Shown in pieces: positions 24,116 to 36,369 of a stretch of DNA of 64,000 nucleotides. A program made the translations under genes and the position numbers. The stretch is taken from NCBI RefSeq assembly GCF_000340215.1, contig NW_006921532.1, forward strand, positions 6,170,681 through 6,234,680, given 5' to 3'. Position 1 is the first letter of the stretch. Each line of letters opens with the position of its first letter. Source of the stretch: Pseudocercospora fijiensis CIRAD86. Lineage: Eukaryota; Ascomycota; Dothideomycetes; Mycosphaerellales; Mycosphaerellaceae. Below the pieces are notes generated by a model. The model made no database searches and was not told where the DNA came from. It saw only the letters and a program-made list of their open reading frames with translations.

Positions 24116-24984
24116 TAGAAAAAAAGTTTTCGTAACGTTACCGCCTTGTAAATTCTAAGTAGGTAAAGGACCCTAAGCACTAGTACGAGGAATAGCTTAA
24201 CCTTTATAAGACGATGAAACGTATATACTAATACCCGGAATTTGACAACTTAGTAATCTACCTATAACCTATATACTATAGTTACAAATATAGATAAAAC
24301 CTATAGAAAAGGCCTCTATATAATATACTAGGTAGGGCTATTAGTTAACAACTTCTATTAACTAATCACTATAGTACGAGAATATACCTACAATATACTA
24401 GGTACTTCTATAAAGAAGGGTTTATCTTTTAGCATTATCTACAAAAAAACAGGTAAAGCTAGTGCTAATGCCGCTATATAAGCTACGGATAACAACAATA
24501 ACGATAAGCCTAATAAGAACAAGGGCCGTAGTAACAGTAGCAACTGTATACTAAAGACATGTGCTAAACTTACTAGAGTAGGTAAGAAGAAGGCATATAA
24601 AACCCGCGGCAAGTGTACTATAGTAAACTACCGACTTCGTAAACAAGTTAAAGAGAAGGATAAGGACAACAAGTAGAAAGGAAAGCTAAAGTACTTTGAG
24701 GCCTACCTACGCAAGAATAAGGGCTTCTGCTTAAGATAGGCTAAGTTCTTTAAGGACCTACTAGCTATCAAGATTGCCTAGCAACACTATAGACTTTCGG
24801 CTAAAGATAGTAGAGACGATGCTAGAACAGGCAATAGATTAGATAAAGTCTTACTAGCCTGCTTCTTTAAGGCAGACACTCTAGACCTATTAGCCTTTGT
24901 ATTAGTTACCCTAGCACCAACTACTAACTATCTGTTAATAGCTACAAATAGGAGCAAGAAATAGAACCCCTTTGTTGCCCTAAT

Positions 24985-27484
24985 ATACGATAGTAGATCT
25001 AACTGCAATATTGTTAACTACCCTAGTCGCTTTAACTTTTAGGCAATGTTTATTCTACCGCGAGCTACTGTAGCAATAGGAACTAGATATAACAAAGTTA
25101 TCGCTATCGGAAGGGCATCTTTTACAGTCAAGTTAGTAGTAGGTAAACCCCTAACTATTAAGCTAAAAGAGTGCCTCTATGTCCCTAATTTCTATACTAA
25201 TATTATTAGAGGGGCAATCTTCTATTACTGTAGGTTTAAGCACAATAAGCTTAATAATATTCTCTACAACCTATAAGGGAAACCACTAGTCCCTCTTGTT
25301 AGACCGGACAACTATATGCCCTATTTCGATATCACCTATAAAGCAGATAGTAAACCTCCGCTTAAATAGCTAATAGGGGATAAAGGCAAGCTACATTTAC
25401 ACCCCTTCTAACTGTCTTAGTTATCCTACGTAATAGCCCGTCGCTCCGTACGCCTACTACCGCTAAGGAAGCTTATACTAAAGCAAATATATAAGATGTT
25501 TAGGTACCTAGGTGCTAAAAGAGCAGAAGAGCTAGTTAACAGGGTTAATAGGATAACAAGAGATTATATATATAACAATAAGGTACTAAGAACACTACTT
25601 TGTCCTATATATATACAAGCAAAGGGAAAGAGGCTTATCTCTAGGAGGCTAAGGCACTATAATATATTAATATTAACTCTATATAGACACATTACAGCCG
25701 ACTTAATACAACTAGATACGGCCTATAATAGCGACTAGTATATCTTTCACGCATACGACCTAAATACTAGCCTTTATTTTACATAGACTATTAGCAATCG
25801 TTAGGAATTAACTCTTCTATAATACTAAAACCAATTAGCTACCTTCGTACGTAGCATTAGTAGAGACATTATATACCTGTTATCTAACAATAAAGGAGGT
25901 GTTTTAGGCTTTCGGTTTCGATCCTATCTACGTAATAACTATACTACTTAGAGGCTAATAGCCTTATACACATTAGAGCAGGACCTAGTAGAGCGAGCAG
26001 GCCGTACTATTATTAAGGTAGCTCGAGCCTTAATAATACACGCTGGATTTCTATACAACCTATAGCTAGAAGCAGTTTATATAGCAACCTTCCTAGCTAA
26101 CAGGTTACTAAGGTTACGCACTACCGACCTACTAATACGAATACTATATAAGATTAGCACTAGCTATAAGCCAAATGTAGCCTATATCTACTAGTTTAGA
26201 GTAAGAGCATATCTAGTAATCTACGGCACAGAGGTAACTAATAGTAAAAGGAAGGCTATACTGCCAAACACTATAAAAGTAGCCTTACGGACCTATATTA
26301 GGTACCTATATAGCTACGAGGGACACTCTATCTATCGGATATAGGTACCCTTACGAATAACAGTGCTACGCACAAGAGACGTTATATTTAATAAGACTAA
26401 GTTCTATAATAGCTATAATAACGACCTAGGCGTTGTTATAACTAACTAAGAGCTTGCAGAAGAATACAGTAATCTCGAAGAGCTACAAGCACCCGCTTCG
26501 GAGCATTAGTTTAACGAGCTTCGAGAAGCCTACGACACACCTCTAGACCTTGTTAGGTTTAGAGCTAAGGGGGTAGATACACTAATAGGGCCTAGTCGAC
26601 TTATAATAGTTAATAGGCTAATAGATGACCCTGTTAGACTAGAACTACTACTACCTTAACTACTAGCACTAGCTAAGCTGCAGCTTATATAGGTGCCTAT
26701 ATAGAAACAAGACTTTCTAGTTAATCTACGCGAAATACTACAACCGCGTAATAATATACTAGATAGATTGATAGAACCAACTATTAATTAGCAACTATAA
26801 CCTAAGAACGATGCTAGCAATAAAGCCCCTACTAACGAAGTAGACGCACTAGGTTATATAGATAATATAGACTTCAACTTGCTACGTACTAAGCTAGCTA
26901 AATTGCTAATACCAATTGAAGCCGCTAATATATCTCATCGTTACTTACTAAACATAGGAGGGCCGTATTATCGAGTTAACAACCTAAACAAACAATAGCG
27001 AGCAGTAGCTATCTACCGAGCCGGCCGTTACTATATTAGCGACCGAGAACAAGCGAGAAACCTCCTTCTATTTAGCAACCTTTATATAGCCGCCGAGTAT
27101 AAAGCACGCTTTATATAGCCTACTCGATCTAATAAGTCTCATTTACTAGACCCGCTAGCGCTACTACTTCTACGAGACGAGAGCGATCTAACCCTTATAC
27201 CGAAGGTCTTAGACCTACTAGCAGAGCTACGTAACTAGCGACAGGTACTTAAGAGCCGGTTTAAGGAACAATAGATATATACTACAAGAGTTGAATTTAA
27301 TAAGGCACTAAAGACACGTACCTTTAAATAGGTGGATCTAAACACACTAGATAAGCCTAATCTTCTGCCTCTTACCTAGGTATTTAAATACAAGGGTGAT
27401 GCTAATAGCCGACTAATTAAGTTCAAAGTAAGAGTATATACAAGAGGGGACCTTTAGAAGAACACACACTTAGACACCTATACC
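24985..27484 (+). pseudogene. copia pol, first part: protease, integrase, start of RT
   Basis: From the protease motif the frame passes through the integrase core (ITADLIQLDTAYNSD near 25694-25738, where D and following acidic residues fit the catalytic block), a long integrase C-terminal part, and the RT thumb-side start (VFKYKGDAN near 27390-27420). The Gln and Trp codons are mostly TAG/TAA. Taking out 27485-54534 joins ...THLDTYT to LILAVRVFRAL and restores the usual copia RT sequence path towards the 'A-K-x-N-L' and 'VNAFLNA' region. The insertion is therefore precise. Confidence 0.85.
27477..27484. repeat. 8-bp target-site duplication of hAT copy A, left
   Basis: CCTATACC recurs at 54527-54534 immediately outside the right terminal inverted repeat. 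Eight bases is the hAT length. Confidence 0.88.
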
Positions 27485-27504
27485 TAGACCCCGCAGTAGT
27501 TCGG
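27485..27504. repeat. Terminal inverted repeat of copy A, left
   Basis: TAGACCCCGCAGTAGTTCGG begins with TAG as hAT ends often do and is the exact reverse complement of 54507-54526. Further in, GGTTTGGTTTGCTAAGC and AACCTAAACTAA-type tracts form subterminal repeats. Confidence 0.88.
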
Positions 27505-27619
27505 GTTAGTTTGGTTTGGTTTGCTAAGCCGAAACTCTAGTTTAGTTTAGGTTGGTTTGCTAAGCAACTATATAAGTAGCTGGTTCGAACTATATAATTT
27601 ATCGGTTTTTAAGAAGTGT

Positions 27620-28500
27620 ACGAATGTATACGTAGCTTCAAGCAAGCCCTTTATAAGACTTAGCAGTATAGCCGGCAGCGTAGCCGGCATTTTTAGTCCT
27701 TAGTACTTATAGAATTTTCGAATCCTACTTAGGCTACGTAGTTGTATAAAGGTACTTATATAACCTCAAATCTATAGACAATTAGCTAAGGGCACTAACT
27801 AATTAAAAGCATATACATATATACACAAGGCATTATAGTCTAGTTCGGAAACTGCACTCCTTAGGTATAAATTTTATCCTTTCGTTTACGGTTCAATTCC
27901 CTAACTACTTAGCAGAATATCTTTATCTAGATCTAGGCAGAACTCATCGATTTCCCTAGAAGTCCTCCTCCTTAAGAAGTTTATACACTTTCCTACCGAA
28001 CTATTCGATAATATTAAGTACTAGGATAGCTCCTCCCTCGGTATCGGTATAGTATATAAAAGAGCTATAAGGCAGCTCTATAGAACGTTCTACTAGTTAC
28101 TCGCTATACTAAGGCCGAATACTAGTTCGTTCCTTAGAACTCTTAGTTATTTAAGAGATATAAAGGGTAGGGTAGGTAGTAACTTCGTATTATATAAGGA
28201 GGTAGAGGCTGCTATAGAAGAGGCCTTTAACCTATAGAAGATAGTAAAAGATATAGAGGCAGCTATAGGTCTAGGTACCTAGTTGAATTTTTAGTAGGTA
28301 GAGTATAAGGATATTTAGAGGGAGTATTAGGTAGAGTTGCGAAGGCAGGTATATAATATACTCTAGAAAACAGGGATAGTGCCTATAACTATAACTATTA
28401 GGCTCTTCAACCTTCCTTATTTTTCCCTGTTTTCTTTTTATAAAAATCTAAACTAATACAAATCAACCGGAATGTCTATCTTCTTTTAGTTCTTTAAAAA
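27620..28500. pseudogene. Subterminal region of copy A with an unresolved coding remnant
   Basis: Between about 27880 and 28450 both strands can be read with few TAG/TAA stops, so I cannot say which is coding. The plus strand gives a helical, charged protein (for example SSSLKKFIHFPTELFDNIK); the minus strand gives an equally plausible one. Copy B has the same region at about 52.9-52.54 kb and 45.39-45.18 kb, where the gypsy element has inserted. It may be another cargo gene or only structured subterminal DNA. A GCCGGC minisatellite lies near 27670. Confidence 0.3.
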
Positions 28501-28560
28501 ACCTAGTAGCGTAGCTAGTAGCGTAGCCGGTAGCGTAGCCGGTAGCGTAGCCGGCCTTTT
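28501..28560. repeat. GCCGGC minisatellite downstream of the H3-like gene (copy A)
   Basis: Units of about 12 bp of the form GTAGCGTAGCCG are repeated four to five times. The same array is at about 45045-45100 in copy B, inverted. Confidence 0.8.
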
Positions 28561-28780
28561 TACTCCTTAGTACTAACGGGATTTTGGGAGACTTCTATTC
28601 CGTACGGCCAATAAAGTATACTATACTATATATATATACTTAGAGAGTATTTAGAGCGCGGTATGCAGCGCCGTATAATAGCGGCTCATTTCGTATATAG
28701 AAAAGCTTATAGATAATACTACGAATATCCTTTCTACTAGAACATCTATCCTACCTAGCACCGTCTCGAATATAGACATT

Positions 28781-29465
28781 CTAGCCTTTTAGAATCTAAT
28801 CGAGTGCTTTAAAATCCTTGTCTATAATCGTTATACGCTTCGCGTAGATAGCTATAAGGTTAACCGCTAAAATAGTATTAGTATAGTCCGAAAAGAGGTA
28901 GAAGAGAAATATATATTCGAAGATACGAACTAGGTAGGCTTCTATAGCCTCTTAAAGGGCGCCTATCGCGGAGGCTTAGAAGCGAAGGTCCGTTCTATAA
29001 TCCTAGGCAATTTCGCGAACAAGTCGTTAGAAAGGAGCTTTGCGGATTAGGAGCTAAGAACTCTTCTAATACTGCCGAATCTTACGGAGGGCTACGGCTA
29101 AAGAAGGATTAGTAAAAAGATAGTAAGAATACCGGCTACGCTGCCGGCTACGCTACCGGCTACGCTGCCGGCTACGCTGCCGGCTATAAATAGGACTTAC
29201 TTCCTAGGCGCTATCGACGCTTCGTACGATTGCTACTAGTAGTAGAAGCGCTAGTTGTCGTCTTGCGTAGAGCCTTGCCCGCCGTTGTCTTACGCGGAGC
29301 CTTACTCGCGACGCCCTTTCTAGCACCGGAGCTAGCGGTAGTAGTAGTAGCCCTCTTACATTAATGTACTATACTCGTTCTACTATTTCCGGTCTTATTA
29401 CGACCCGTAGAAGTACTAGGTCCCTTCTTGCGAGGCGTCGTAACTTAGTTAAGTAGACTCGCTAT
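28781..29465 (-). pseudogene. Histone H3-like gene with two introns (copy A)
   Basis: Same gene as 44148-44820 in copy B, with the same exon layout. The likely start is ATA at 29465-29463 (ATG before RIP). The basic tail is followed by a GTAAGT donor, an intron containing a GCCGGC array (29131-29196, longer here than in B), the H3 core, a second intron whose donor has decayed to ATATAT, and the final helix. In-frame TAA/TAG fall on Gln codons that are conserved in H3. The longer minisatellite and the extra donor change are differences from B. Confidence 0.8.
29131..29196. repeat. GCCGGC minisatellite inside intron 1 of the H3-like gene (copy A)
   Basis: Five units of about 12 bp (GCCGGCTACGCT on the plus strand) followed by GCCGGCTATAAATAGG. 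Copy B has three to four units at the same place, so copy number differs between the two copies. Confidence 0.82.
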
Positions 29466-29977
29466 TATAAAAGTCGTCGAATTGAGGAAAAAAGTGCGTT
29501 ACGAAGGTATACGAAGGCGCGCGCGGAGCGAGGGTATTACGGAGGTAGTAGATATAGAGCGTAGAGGTATAGGTATCGATGCGAAGGTTGAATATAGCGG
29601 TAGTATCGCGGTGTCGCTAGGCAATAGAGTAAGCTTCGCGCAAGCCTATATTATAGTAACGTTAGAGCAAGGAAAGAAGGTAGGCACGGCTAAAAAAGGT
29701 AGGTACGGCTAAAAAAGGCAGGTACGGGAGACTTTGAAATATAGCCGGCATATATAGCCGGTATAGTAATAGGCGAAAGCCTCCTTTTAATAAATAGCCG
29801 GCGTAATAATAGTATCCTACTATAGTATAGATATTCTTTAGTAATGCCTTTACTAGCTATAGTAATCTTATAAGTAACCTAGGCCTATTGCTAGTAAATA
29901 TAAGAAATATTAGGTAGGCTATACTAAACAAGCTAGTTATTTAGCAGGAAAAGGCCTACTACCGTCTCTATATGCCG
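29466..29977. other. Upstream region of the H3-like gene (copy A)
   Basis: A plus-strand frame at 29482-29712 stays open (76 codons, Arg/Gly/Glu-rich) and its counterpart is open in copy B too, but it lacks an ATG and lies head-to-head with the H3-like gene, so it may be 5' flanking DNA and no more. Near 29740-29800 two short motifs of the AGCCGG type occur. Confidence 0.4.
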
Positions 29978-29980
29978 GCT

Positions 29981-30706
29981 ACGAGTGCCGGCTATCGCTC
30001 TAAATTCAACTCCGCCCTATCTCGGAGGCTAAGGTACCGAGCGGAAACCCTATAGCTTATATTCACTCGGTTATCGCGGAGCGCTTATAGGTAAGGTATT
30101 AGAAAAGAGTATAAAAAGTACGAGAAGAGTATCCTAGGATATAGGTCGTAAGTGAATAAGAGTAGTACGCCTAGTTATTTATATAGTACGTTACTCTATA
30201 CGACTAAGAGCCTATATTATCTTATACTTCGCTTATAAGACCTCGACTCTACTAGTATACTATCGATCTCTTCCTCGGTCGCTAATACGCTATCTTAATT
30301 CTTTTTCGAGTTGCCGGACTTAGTACGTATCTATAGCTATACTACGAGTGCCGGCTATCGCTCTAAATTCAACTCCGCCCTATCTCGGAGGCTAAGGTAC
30401 CGAGCGGAAACCCTATAGCTTATATTCACTCGGTTATCGCGGAGCGCTTATAGGTAAGGTATTAGAAAAGAGTATAAAAAGTACGAGAAGAGTATCCTAG
30501 GATATAGGTCGTAAGTGAATAAGAGTAGTACGCCTAGTTATTTATATAGTACGTTACTCTATACGACTAAGAGCCTATATTATCTTATACTTCGCTTATA
30601 AGACCTCGACTCTACTAGTATACTATCGATCTCTTCCTCGGTCGCTAATACGCTATCTTAATTCTTTTTCGAGTTGCCGGACTTAGTACGTATCTATAGC
30701 TATACA
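29981..30706. repeat. 363-bp tandem duplication inside copy A
   Basis: 29981-30343 and 30344-30706 are near-identical and adjacent. Each unit includes the tract ACGAGTGCCGGCTATCGCTC and a region with GAAAAGAGTATAAAAAGTAC. Copy B contains a matching duplication at 42899-43621, so the doubling is older than the A/B split. Confidence 0.88.
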
Positions 30707-31086
30707 ATAGCGCTACGTATTATAGAGAATTTCTCGTTAAAGTTTCTCTCTCGTAGGCTTACTATCTACCTCGTAGTATAGAGGATTAAAGTGCTAATAC
30801 TAAAGAATCTCCTTATAGTTAGGATGCTAGGGCTCCTTAGGACCTTTATGTTTTAGGTCTAAATAGAGACGTATTATAAACGTTCTATCGCCCTTTCGCT
30901 TACTACCCGCTAGGTCGCGATATACGAAGAAACTAATCTAAATATAGCTCGTCTCTGTAATAGCCGGGTAAATATAGAGCGCTAGGTTTCTACTTCGTAC
31001 CTTAGATTTAGGGACGGCGCGGAGATAAAATCAGAAATATAGCCGGCACCTATAGCCGGTAAAAGGATGCGAAAATAGGCCTCCTC
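30707..31086 (-). pseudogene. Unrecognised coding remnant downstream of the cenH3-like gene (copy A)
   Basis: A minus-strand frame with few stops gives a charged protein segment (for example SKRKGDRTFIIRLYLDLKHK). The same frame occurs in copy B at about 42.6-42.9 kb. It could be an extra 3' exon of the H3-like gene or a separate cargo gene; a spliced alternative frame is also readable, so it stays unresolved. Confidence 0.35.
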
Positions 31087-31714
31087 CTAGGTTAATCTAA
31101 CGACTAAATACAATTTCTAACTAATCCGCTATAAACCGACGCCGAATTTTAGCTAGAAGCTGTATATCTTTATTTTAAAGAGTAACCCGCTTCGTATAGA
31201 TAGTAAGGAGGTTTAAAAGCTTAAGCTCGGTTACGAGAAATGCCTCCGTAGCTTCCTAAAGAGCACTAATCGCCTTAGCCGTAAATCGTATACTAGACCG
31301 AAAATCTAATATAATTTCTCGGACGAGTCGCTAGAAGGGAGTCTTAGGGATTAAAAGCTCGGTCCCTCTTTTGTTTTAGAAAAGCCGGATCTAGCGAAGG
31401 GCAATAGTACCTAGTTTAAAGCGCCGCTTCTTTATCGTCGAGTCCTACCTTATTCCCTTTCTTTTAATAGAAAGATAACTTTTCTTCGCGATACTCTTCG
31501 TCCGCCTACTCTTTTTAGCCTTCTCCTATCTACCTATAGCCTTCTTATTTTTCGGTACTATTTTCCGAGGAACCCCCTTCCTTCGTATATACTACGGAGA
31601 GCCTTACTCTTCCGATATCTCGTTCTCGCTACGGTCTCCCTATACTTAGCTTGCTTTACCCTTACCCTTTAGCCTCTAAAGATATTTATCTACGCGTTTA
31701 GGCGACGAGGGTAT
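31087..31714 (-). pseudogene. Centromere-H3-like histone gene (copy A)
   Basis: Counterpart of 41914-42540 in copy B. The start codon has become ATA (31714-31712), where B keeps ATG. The histone core is readable on the minus strand with the same TAG/TAA replacements at conserved Gln positions. See the copy B entry for the domain description. Confidence 0.82.
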
Positions 31715-32084
31715 ATCGGTAGGACCTAGAAAATTAATAAGCATATAATCGTAAGGAGATATTAATGCTTCTTGCCTTCTAGAATAAATAGTCTTCTATT
31801 AAACCGCCTTATTAGGTTATCGTTAGATTCGAATAAAGGATAGTAGCTTAAAGAAGGGGAGGTAGCCGGCTTAGGAAGGCCCGAAGAGCCGAATCCTTAA
31901 GGTATATTTATTTTTAAGAATATAGGGAAAGGGAAGAAGGAGAGGAAGAGCGAATAGAGAATTAGAAATAGTCCGCAGGTAAGCGGGGTCGGTTGCTATA
32001 GCAACTAGTGTGTTTAGGTCCTAGGAATTCGAAATATATTTCGGATATATACCGGCTATATATACCGGCTATATTACCTTATAC
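31715..32084. other. Spacer between histone and transposase genes (copy A)
   Basis: AT-rich, with two AGCCGG-type motifs near 32052-32075 and a run of AAGAAGGAGAGGAAGAG near 31935. No gene seen. It should hold the promoter of the cenH3-like gene. Confidence 0.4.
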
Positions 32085-35000
32085 GTAAACGCTTCGTCTC
32101 CTTAAAGCTACTCTAAGCCTATATACGTTTCCGCTTCTCGACCCGGTATCGCCTTCTACCTCCGCCCTCTTCCTCTTCGTTATCGCTAATTAGGGTTTCG
32201 CTTAGACTAAATTTCGTATTCTCTTCGCGCTCCTAGGTTTCTTCGATCTTAAGGTTTTCTAATTCCTCGATTAACTCCTTTAGTATAATCTTTAGTAACC
32301 TACCTTAGCGATTCTAGTAGAGGAGATAGTATCGGAATACTATAATAGATTCGAAGGTAGTAGGCGAGTATATTCGATTAAAGCGGCCCTAGTAACGAGC
32401 GATACTAAAAGACCTCTTATAGCCTATACCTACGCTCGGGATAGCGAGGACGTCCCGAGCGACCGACGCTATCGTTAGAAACTTAGGCTCTAACCGCTAC
32501 TATATAGCGAGAATATCGTCTCCGAATTCGTCTAGAAGACCGGTAAGATCTAGAGATTATTAGCCCTCTTTCCGAGCCTACGGGTTTATACTTACTCGCG
32601 CGCCGATAGAGATCGAACTCTTCTTTATTTACTTTAGTAGTTGCTTCCTCTTCTGCCTCTACTTCCTATCTACGAAACAGGTATAATATCGGAGCCTTCT
32701 AAACCTTCTTTTTCTTTATAGGAGCTACATTTAGACTAGTTTCTTTCCGACGCTCGTAGAATATCTTTTCTAGAATAGTCTAGTAATACTTCGGCTATAC
32801 CTCGTCCGCCTTCTATTCCGGCCTCTACTAGTATATATCCTTTTCTACCGGGTTAAGCAAGTACGCAACGCTATAGATATCCCCGAACGAGTTAAAGGTA
32901 GCACTATAATATTTATATAACTTAGTATAGGAGGTGTCTATAGCTTTCGTTATAGCTACTTTCTAGGGAACGCTCTTCTTAGCTAGCTTAGCTACGGTTT
33001 CCTCGAGCTCGTTAAAGAGCTAGTTATAGTACGTAAAGATAAGGTAGATCGTCGGTCCTCGGGTTCTTCTAATCGTAGTAGTAACCTTCGCGTAATGCTT
33101 ACTAATATCGACGAGATACTCTACTTAGCGCTATTCGGCGGCGGTAAGGCCGAGCTACTTAATACCCTCGGAACTCTAATAGATCTCGAGAGCGGTACGT
33201 AAAGTATATCCCCTCGTAACTATATAGAAAGTCGAATCGAACCGGGTCTTAACGTCTTAGGTAAAACGGAGTAGGCGCTAAGGAGGCCGCTTTTGCTATC
33301 GCTTATTCTATACGATATTCTAGGTATCGGTTTTAGGGCGCTCGATTAGGTTCTTTTAAATAGCCTCGAATCGGTTATATCTCTATAAGCTCGAGTTCGT
33401 ATATATTACTAGACGACGAAGCTAGAGAAAAAGAGTTAGGACTATACTAGGTTACCGGCTATAGGTACCGGCTACGGACAAAAGTTATACCTTATATAAA
33501 ACGAGAGCGAGGCTCTCTACCTTATCCCGTCTTATTGCTATAATAAGTTTCTCGACTTTCGACTTTGCTTTATCCTTATCTAGGATCTTCTATTAGTCGT
33601 CGTTTAATAGTGCAATTTTAAGCGTCTTAAAGAGGGCTCGGATCGCGATTTGAACTATATAAGCGAGGTAGGGAAACTTCTATAGGGATATAACTAGCAA
33701 CGACGTCGGCTCCGATTCGTTAGGGCTAGGGCTATTAATAGGCTCCTCTTTATCGTTATTATCGTATATATTGTCGTGCGTATCCGGAATCGTAGCGAGC
33801 TTAATATTCGGAAGATTAAGCTAGATTGTAGACCTTATAATCTCCTCTACGTACTCGACCCTATCGATATAATTAGTAATTTCAAAGATATATACGAGTA
33901 AATTGTATATACAACGCCTTATATAATGTTCGATTATTACTAGCATTATCCGTAGTAATCGAGATTAGTTTCGTTATTACGCTAACCCTATCTATTGCTA
34001 TATAGATAAGCTTCGCTATATCCTTACTAGTATAGGAACCTAGAATTTTAGGGAATCCGATTATAAGTTCCTAGAGTTTCTAATCCGAATTAATAAAGTA
34101 TAGTATAATCGAGAGGAAGGAGGCTCTTATAGTCCGGCTTAACTAGCTATCGATAGCAATAGCTACTCGGCGAGTATTACGAAGGATCTCCCGAATATCG
34201 TCTAACGTAGCCTCTTTATTCTTTTCGAATATAATACGCTAGGTTGTCGCGCCGAGAAATAGGGGAGGGTAGTTTATAAGATATAGGTATGTCTTCTATA
34301 TAGACTCCCTTTCGTAGAAGTCTTCTAGAAGACCGTTTATAGCTAGCATTTCGTTTACTAGTTGCTTAAAGTCTTCGGGGGAGAAATCGGTAGCCTTTAA
34401 TCCTAGAGCTTCCTTAAGCGTAGCCTATAATAATTAGCTAGACCTCTACGGTTAATTCAAGTAGCCGGAATCTATAGCCGGAATCTATAGCCGGCAGCTA
34501 TAGCCGGCAGCTATAGCCGGCAGCTATAGCCGGCAGCTATAGCCGGCATTTTAGAAGACGTACCTCTTTCTAGAACGCTATATCTATATTAACTCTCCTC
34601 TCTCCTTAAGATTCCCGATACCGTTTAGAATAGAGATAGTTCGTAGGCGATAAGTTCCTATCCCCTAGTTTCGGGTATTTTAAGATTAAACCGTAGAAGT
34701 TATAGACAATTACTAGTTAACCTTTAAGTCGAGAAGTCGTATAACGGTGCAATGCCCTCTCTATAAAGAACTTCTAGAATATATCCGTTCGCTCCTTACT
34801 CCTCTATCGCATTAAGTACTTCCGGAGTTTACACTCCTTCGAACGTAAGTATAAAGGGAACTATATCTTATAGACCTATTAATTGAACTGCTCTATATAC
34901 TCGGATTTCTAAAGATACGCCTAGCTAGCCTTTTTAAAGATTTCCGGGTTAATACTCGATATTCTTATATCTCCGAACAACCTTCTACTTAGACTCTATA

Positions 35001-35260
35001 AAGGTAAGGACTAGGTAGTAGTACCCTATAATAAATTCCTACTACTAGGATTCGGAGAGGATGAATCTAGCCCTAATCGTCGTCTAGGACTCGATAGGCT
35101 CGAAGGTAAGTATACGACCTCCTCTCGACGTTGTCGTAATCTCGCTCGTATACTAGACTGTTTCGACTATCGTCTCGTTATTACCCTTCCTAGTATAGCG
35201 CCTAGTATATATACAATATCGGTCGGTATGTTTTAAGGTTTCGTACGGTAAGGTAAGGAC
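32085..35260 (-). pseudogene. hAT transposase (copy A)
   Basis: Minus-strand counterpart of the transposase at 38350-41545 in copy B. The central motif (ITTDNASNN) is encoded at 33931-33969 and the C-terminal dimerisation motif around VFAIPSVGIG at 32411-32466. An intron with a GCCGGC motif lies at about 33423-33490. The 5' part, upstream of a GCCGGC array at 34455-34545, encodes the N-terminal segment. TAG/TAA stops throughout. Confidence 0.85.
34450..34550. repeat. GCCGGC minisatellite in the transposase gene (copy A)
   Basis: About seven units of the form CTATAGCCGGCAG or TCTATAGCCGGAA. Copy B has about four units at 39118-39170. It lies between the N-terminal and central coding parts, probably in an intron. 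Confidence 0.82.
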
Positions 35261-35509
35261 TTAGGAGTAGTAGATATATACTAGTAGCTATAGGGAAACA
35301 CCCTTTCTTTTATAGTATCGTATCGTTAGGAATAGCTAGGTAGTAAATAGCTAGCTACCTTTTTTTTTGTTTCCTAGCTACCTAACTACTAGATTTTTTT
35401 TCCTAGCTACCCTAGCTAGCCTAACTACTAGAATTTCTTTCCTAGCTACCTTAACTACCTGAATTTTGCCTTCTATACGGCGGCTCTCTCCTACTAACGG
35501 AACCGAGCT
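35261..35509. repeat. AT-rich tract with TAGCTACC repeats (copy A)
   Basis: TTCCTAGCTACC and related units with (T)8 runs recur between about 35340 and 35465; the same tract is at 38200-38340 in copy B. No gene. It probably includes the 5' leader of the transposase. Confidence 0.6.
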
Positions 35510-36204
35510 ACTATACCTAACGAATCTAAGCTCGTTTTTAGTCTTAATCTATCCTCTTTCGGTATAAGACACTCGATAAGTAAATGCTTAGGCCGAGTCT
35601 AACTACGAAACCTAAGACTAACTAATAGCTCTATTAACTAATCCTAATCCTCGAACTCCTTCCGCTTCTTAGTAAAGACCTTAAAGAGCGCTCGAGCTTC
35701 TTCGGATACCTACGGAGTAGTCGAGATAAAGCTATATCGCTAAAATAGGTAATCCTTCGGAGGCTTATATAGAGATTTAGAGAATTCTAACGCTAACCTA
35801 TCCTACTAGCAGCTTAGATTCCGGATATAAGTCTTCTCTACCTTAGTAAAGATTTTATATAGCAGTAGTACTCTGCCTTTGAGAAACGCTTTCTATTTAA
35901 TTATTAGTATCTGCCGGCTACGAACGCCGGCTATATATACCGAGTATAGAATAATTACCTATACCCCTTCCTCCTATAGTAATACTTCTACCGTCCCTAG
36001 ATACCTAGCCCCGATCGTATTAATCGCAAGCCACTTTGCCTTTATAGACGTAAAGGCTTCGCTCTAATACTAATAAAGAAACTTCTACTCTATATCGAGG
36101 ATATAAAGACGACTAGTCTCGATTCTAATCCTTACTAGCTTTTCGTAGTAGCTTTAACTATAATTTTCTAGATTAATAGGACTTATGCCTTAGCCCTTTA
36201 CTAG
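35510..36204 (-). pseudogene. Basic cargo protein gene, 3' part (copy A)
   Basis: Minus-strand continuation of the gene that starts at 53906, interrupted in its second exon by copy B. See the copy B entry (36825-38180) for the description. Joining 53269 to 36204 restores the frame seen intact, apart from RIP stops, in B. Confidence 0.6.
36197..36204. repeat. 8-bp target-site duplication of hAT copy B, left
   Basis: TTTACTAG is repeated at 53261-53268 just outside the right end of copy B. Confidence 0.88.
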
Positions 36205-36369
36205 TAGACCCCGCAGTGGTTCGGTTTCCGAACCACCAAACGTATATAGTTTAGTTTCTTAGCGGCGAACTAGCTCCCTAGTTCCGGTTTGGTTTTTTCG
36301 AACTATATAGATTCCTAGTTTAAACTAGAGACTGTATTAGTTTTACTATAAGGACACTCTTATTCGACT

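Larger units (their letters stand above)
24130..27484 (+). mobile_element. Ty1/copia retrotransposon, 5' segment (interrupted)
   Basis: The plus strand carries a gag remnant (24.17-24.8 kb), a protease motif YDSRSNCNI at 24985-25011 (from D-S/T-G), a GAG-preintegrase-like and integrase region with the open pieces 25046-25276 and 25496-25738, and the start of the reverse transcriptase up to 27484. The frame stops in mid-domain and resumes at 54535 after the nested insertions. Gene order (protease, integrase, RT, RNase H) defines the copia superfamily. No 5' LTR is visible: the element begins in or near gag beside the palindromic cluster and seems truncated. RIP-type stops throughout. Confidence 0.85.

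Noticed and set aside
27880..28450. Firm call of a cargo gene in the subterminal region
   Set aside because: Both strands are readable after RIP; choosing one would be arbitrary.
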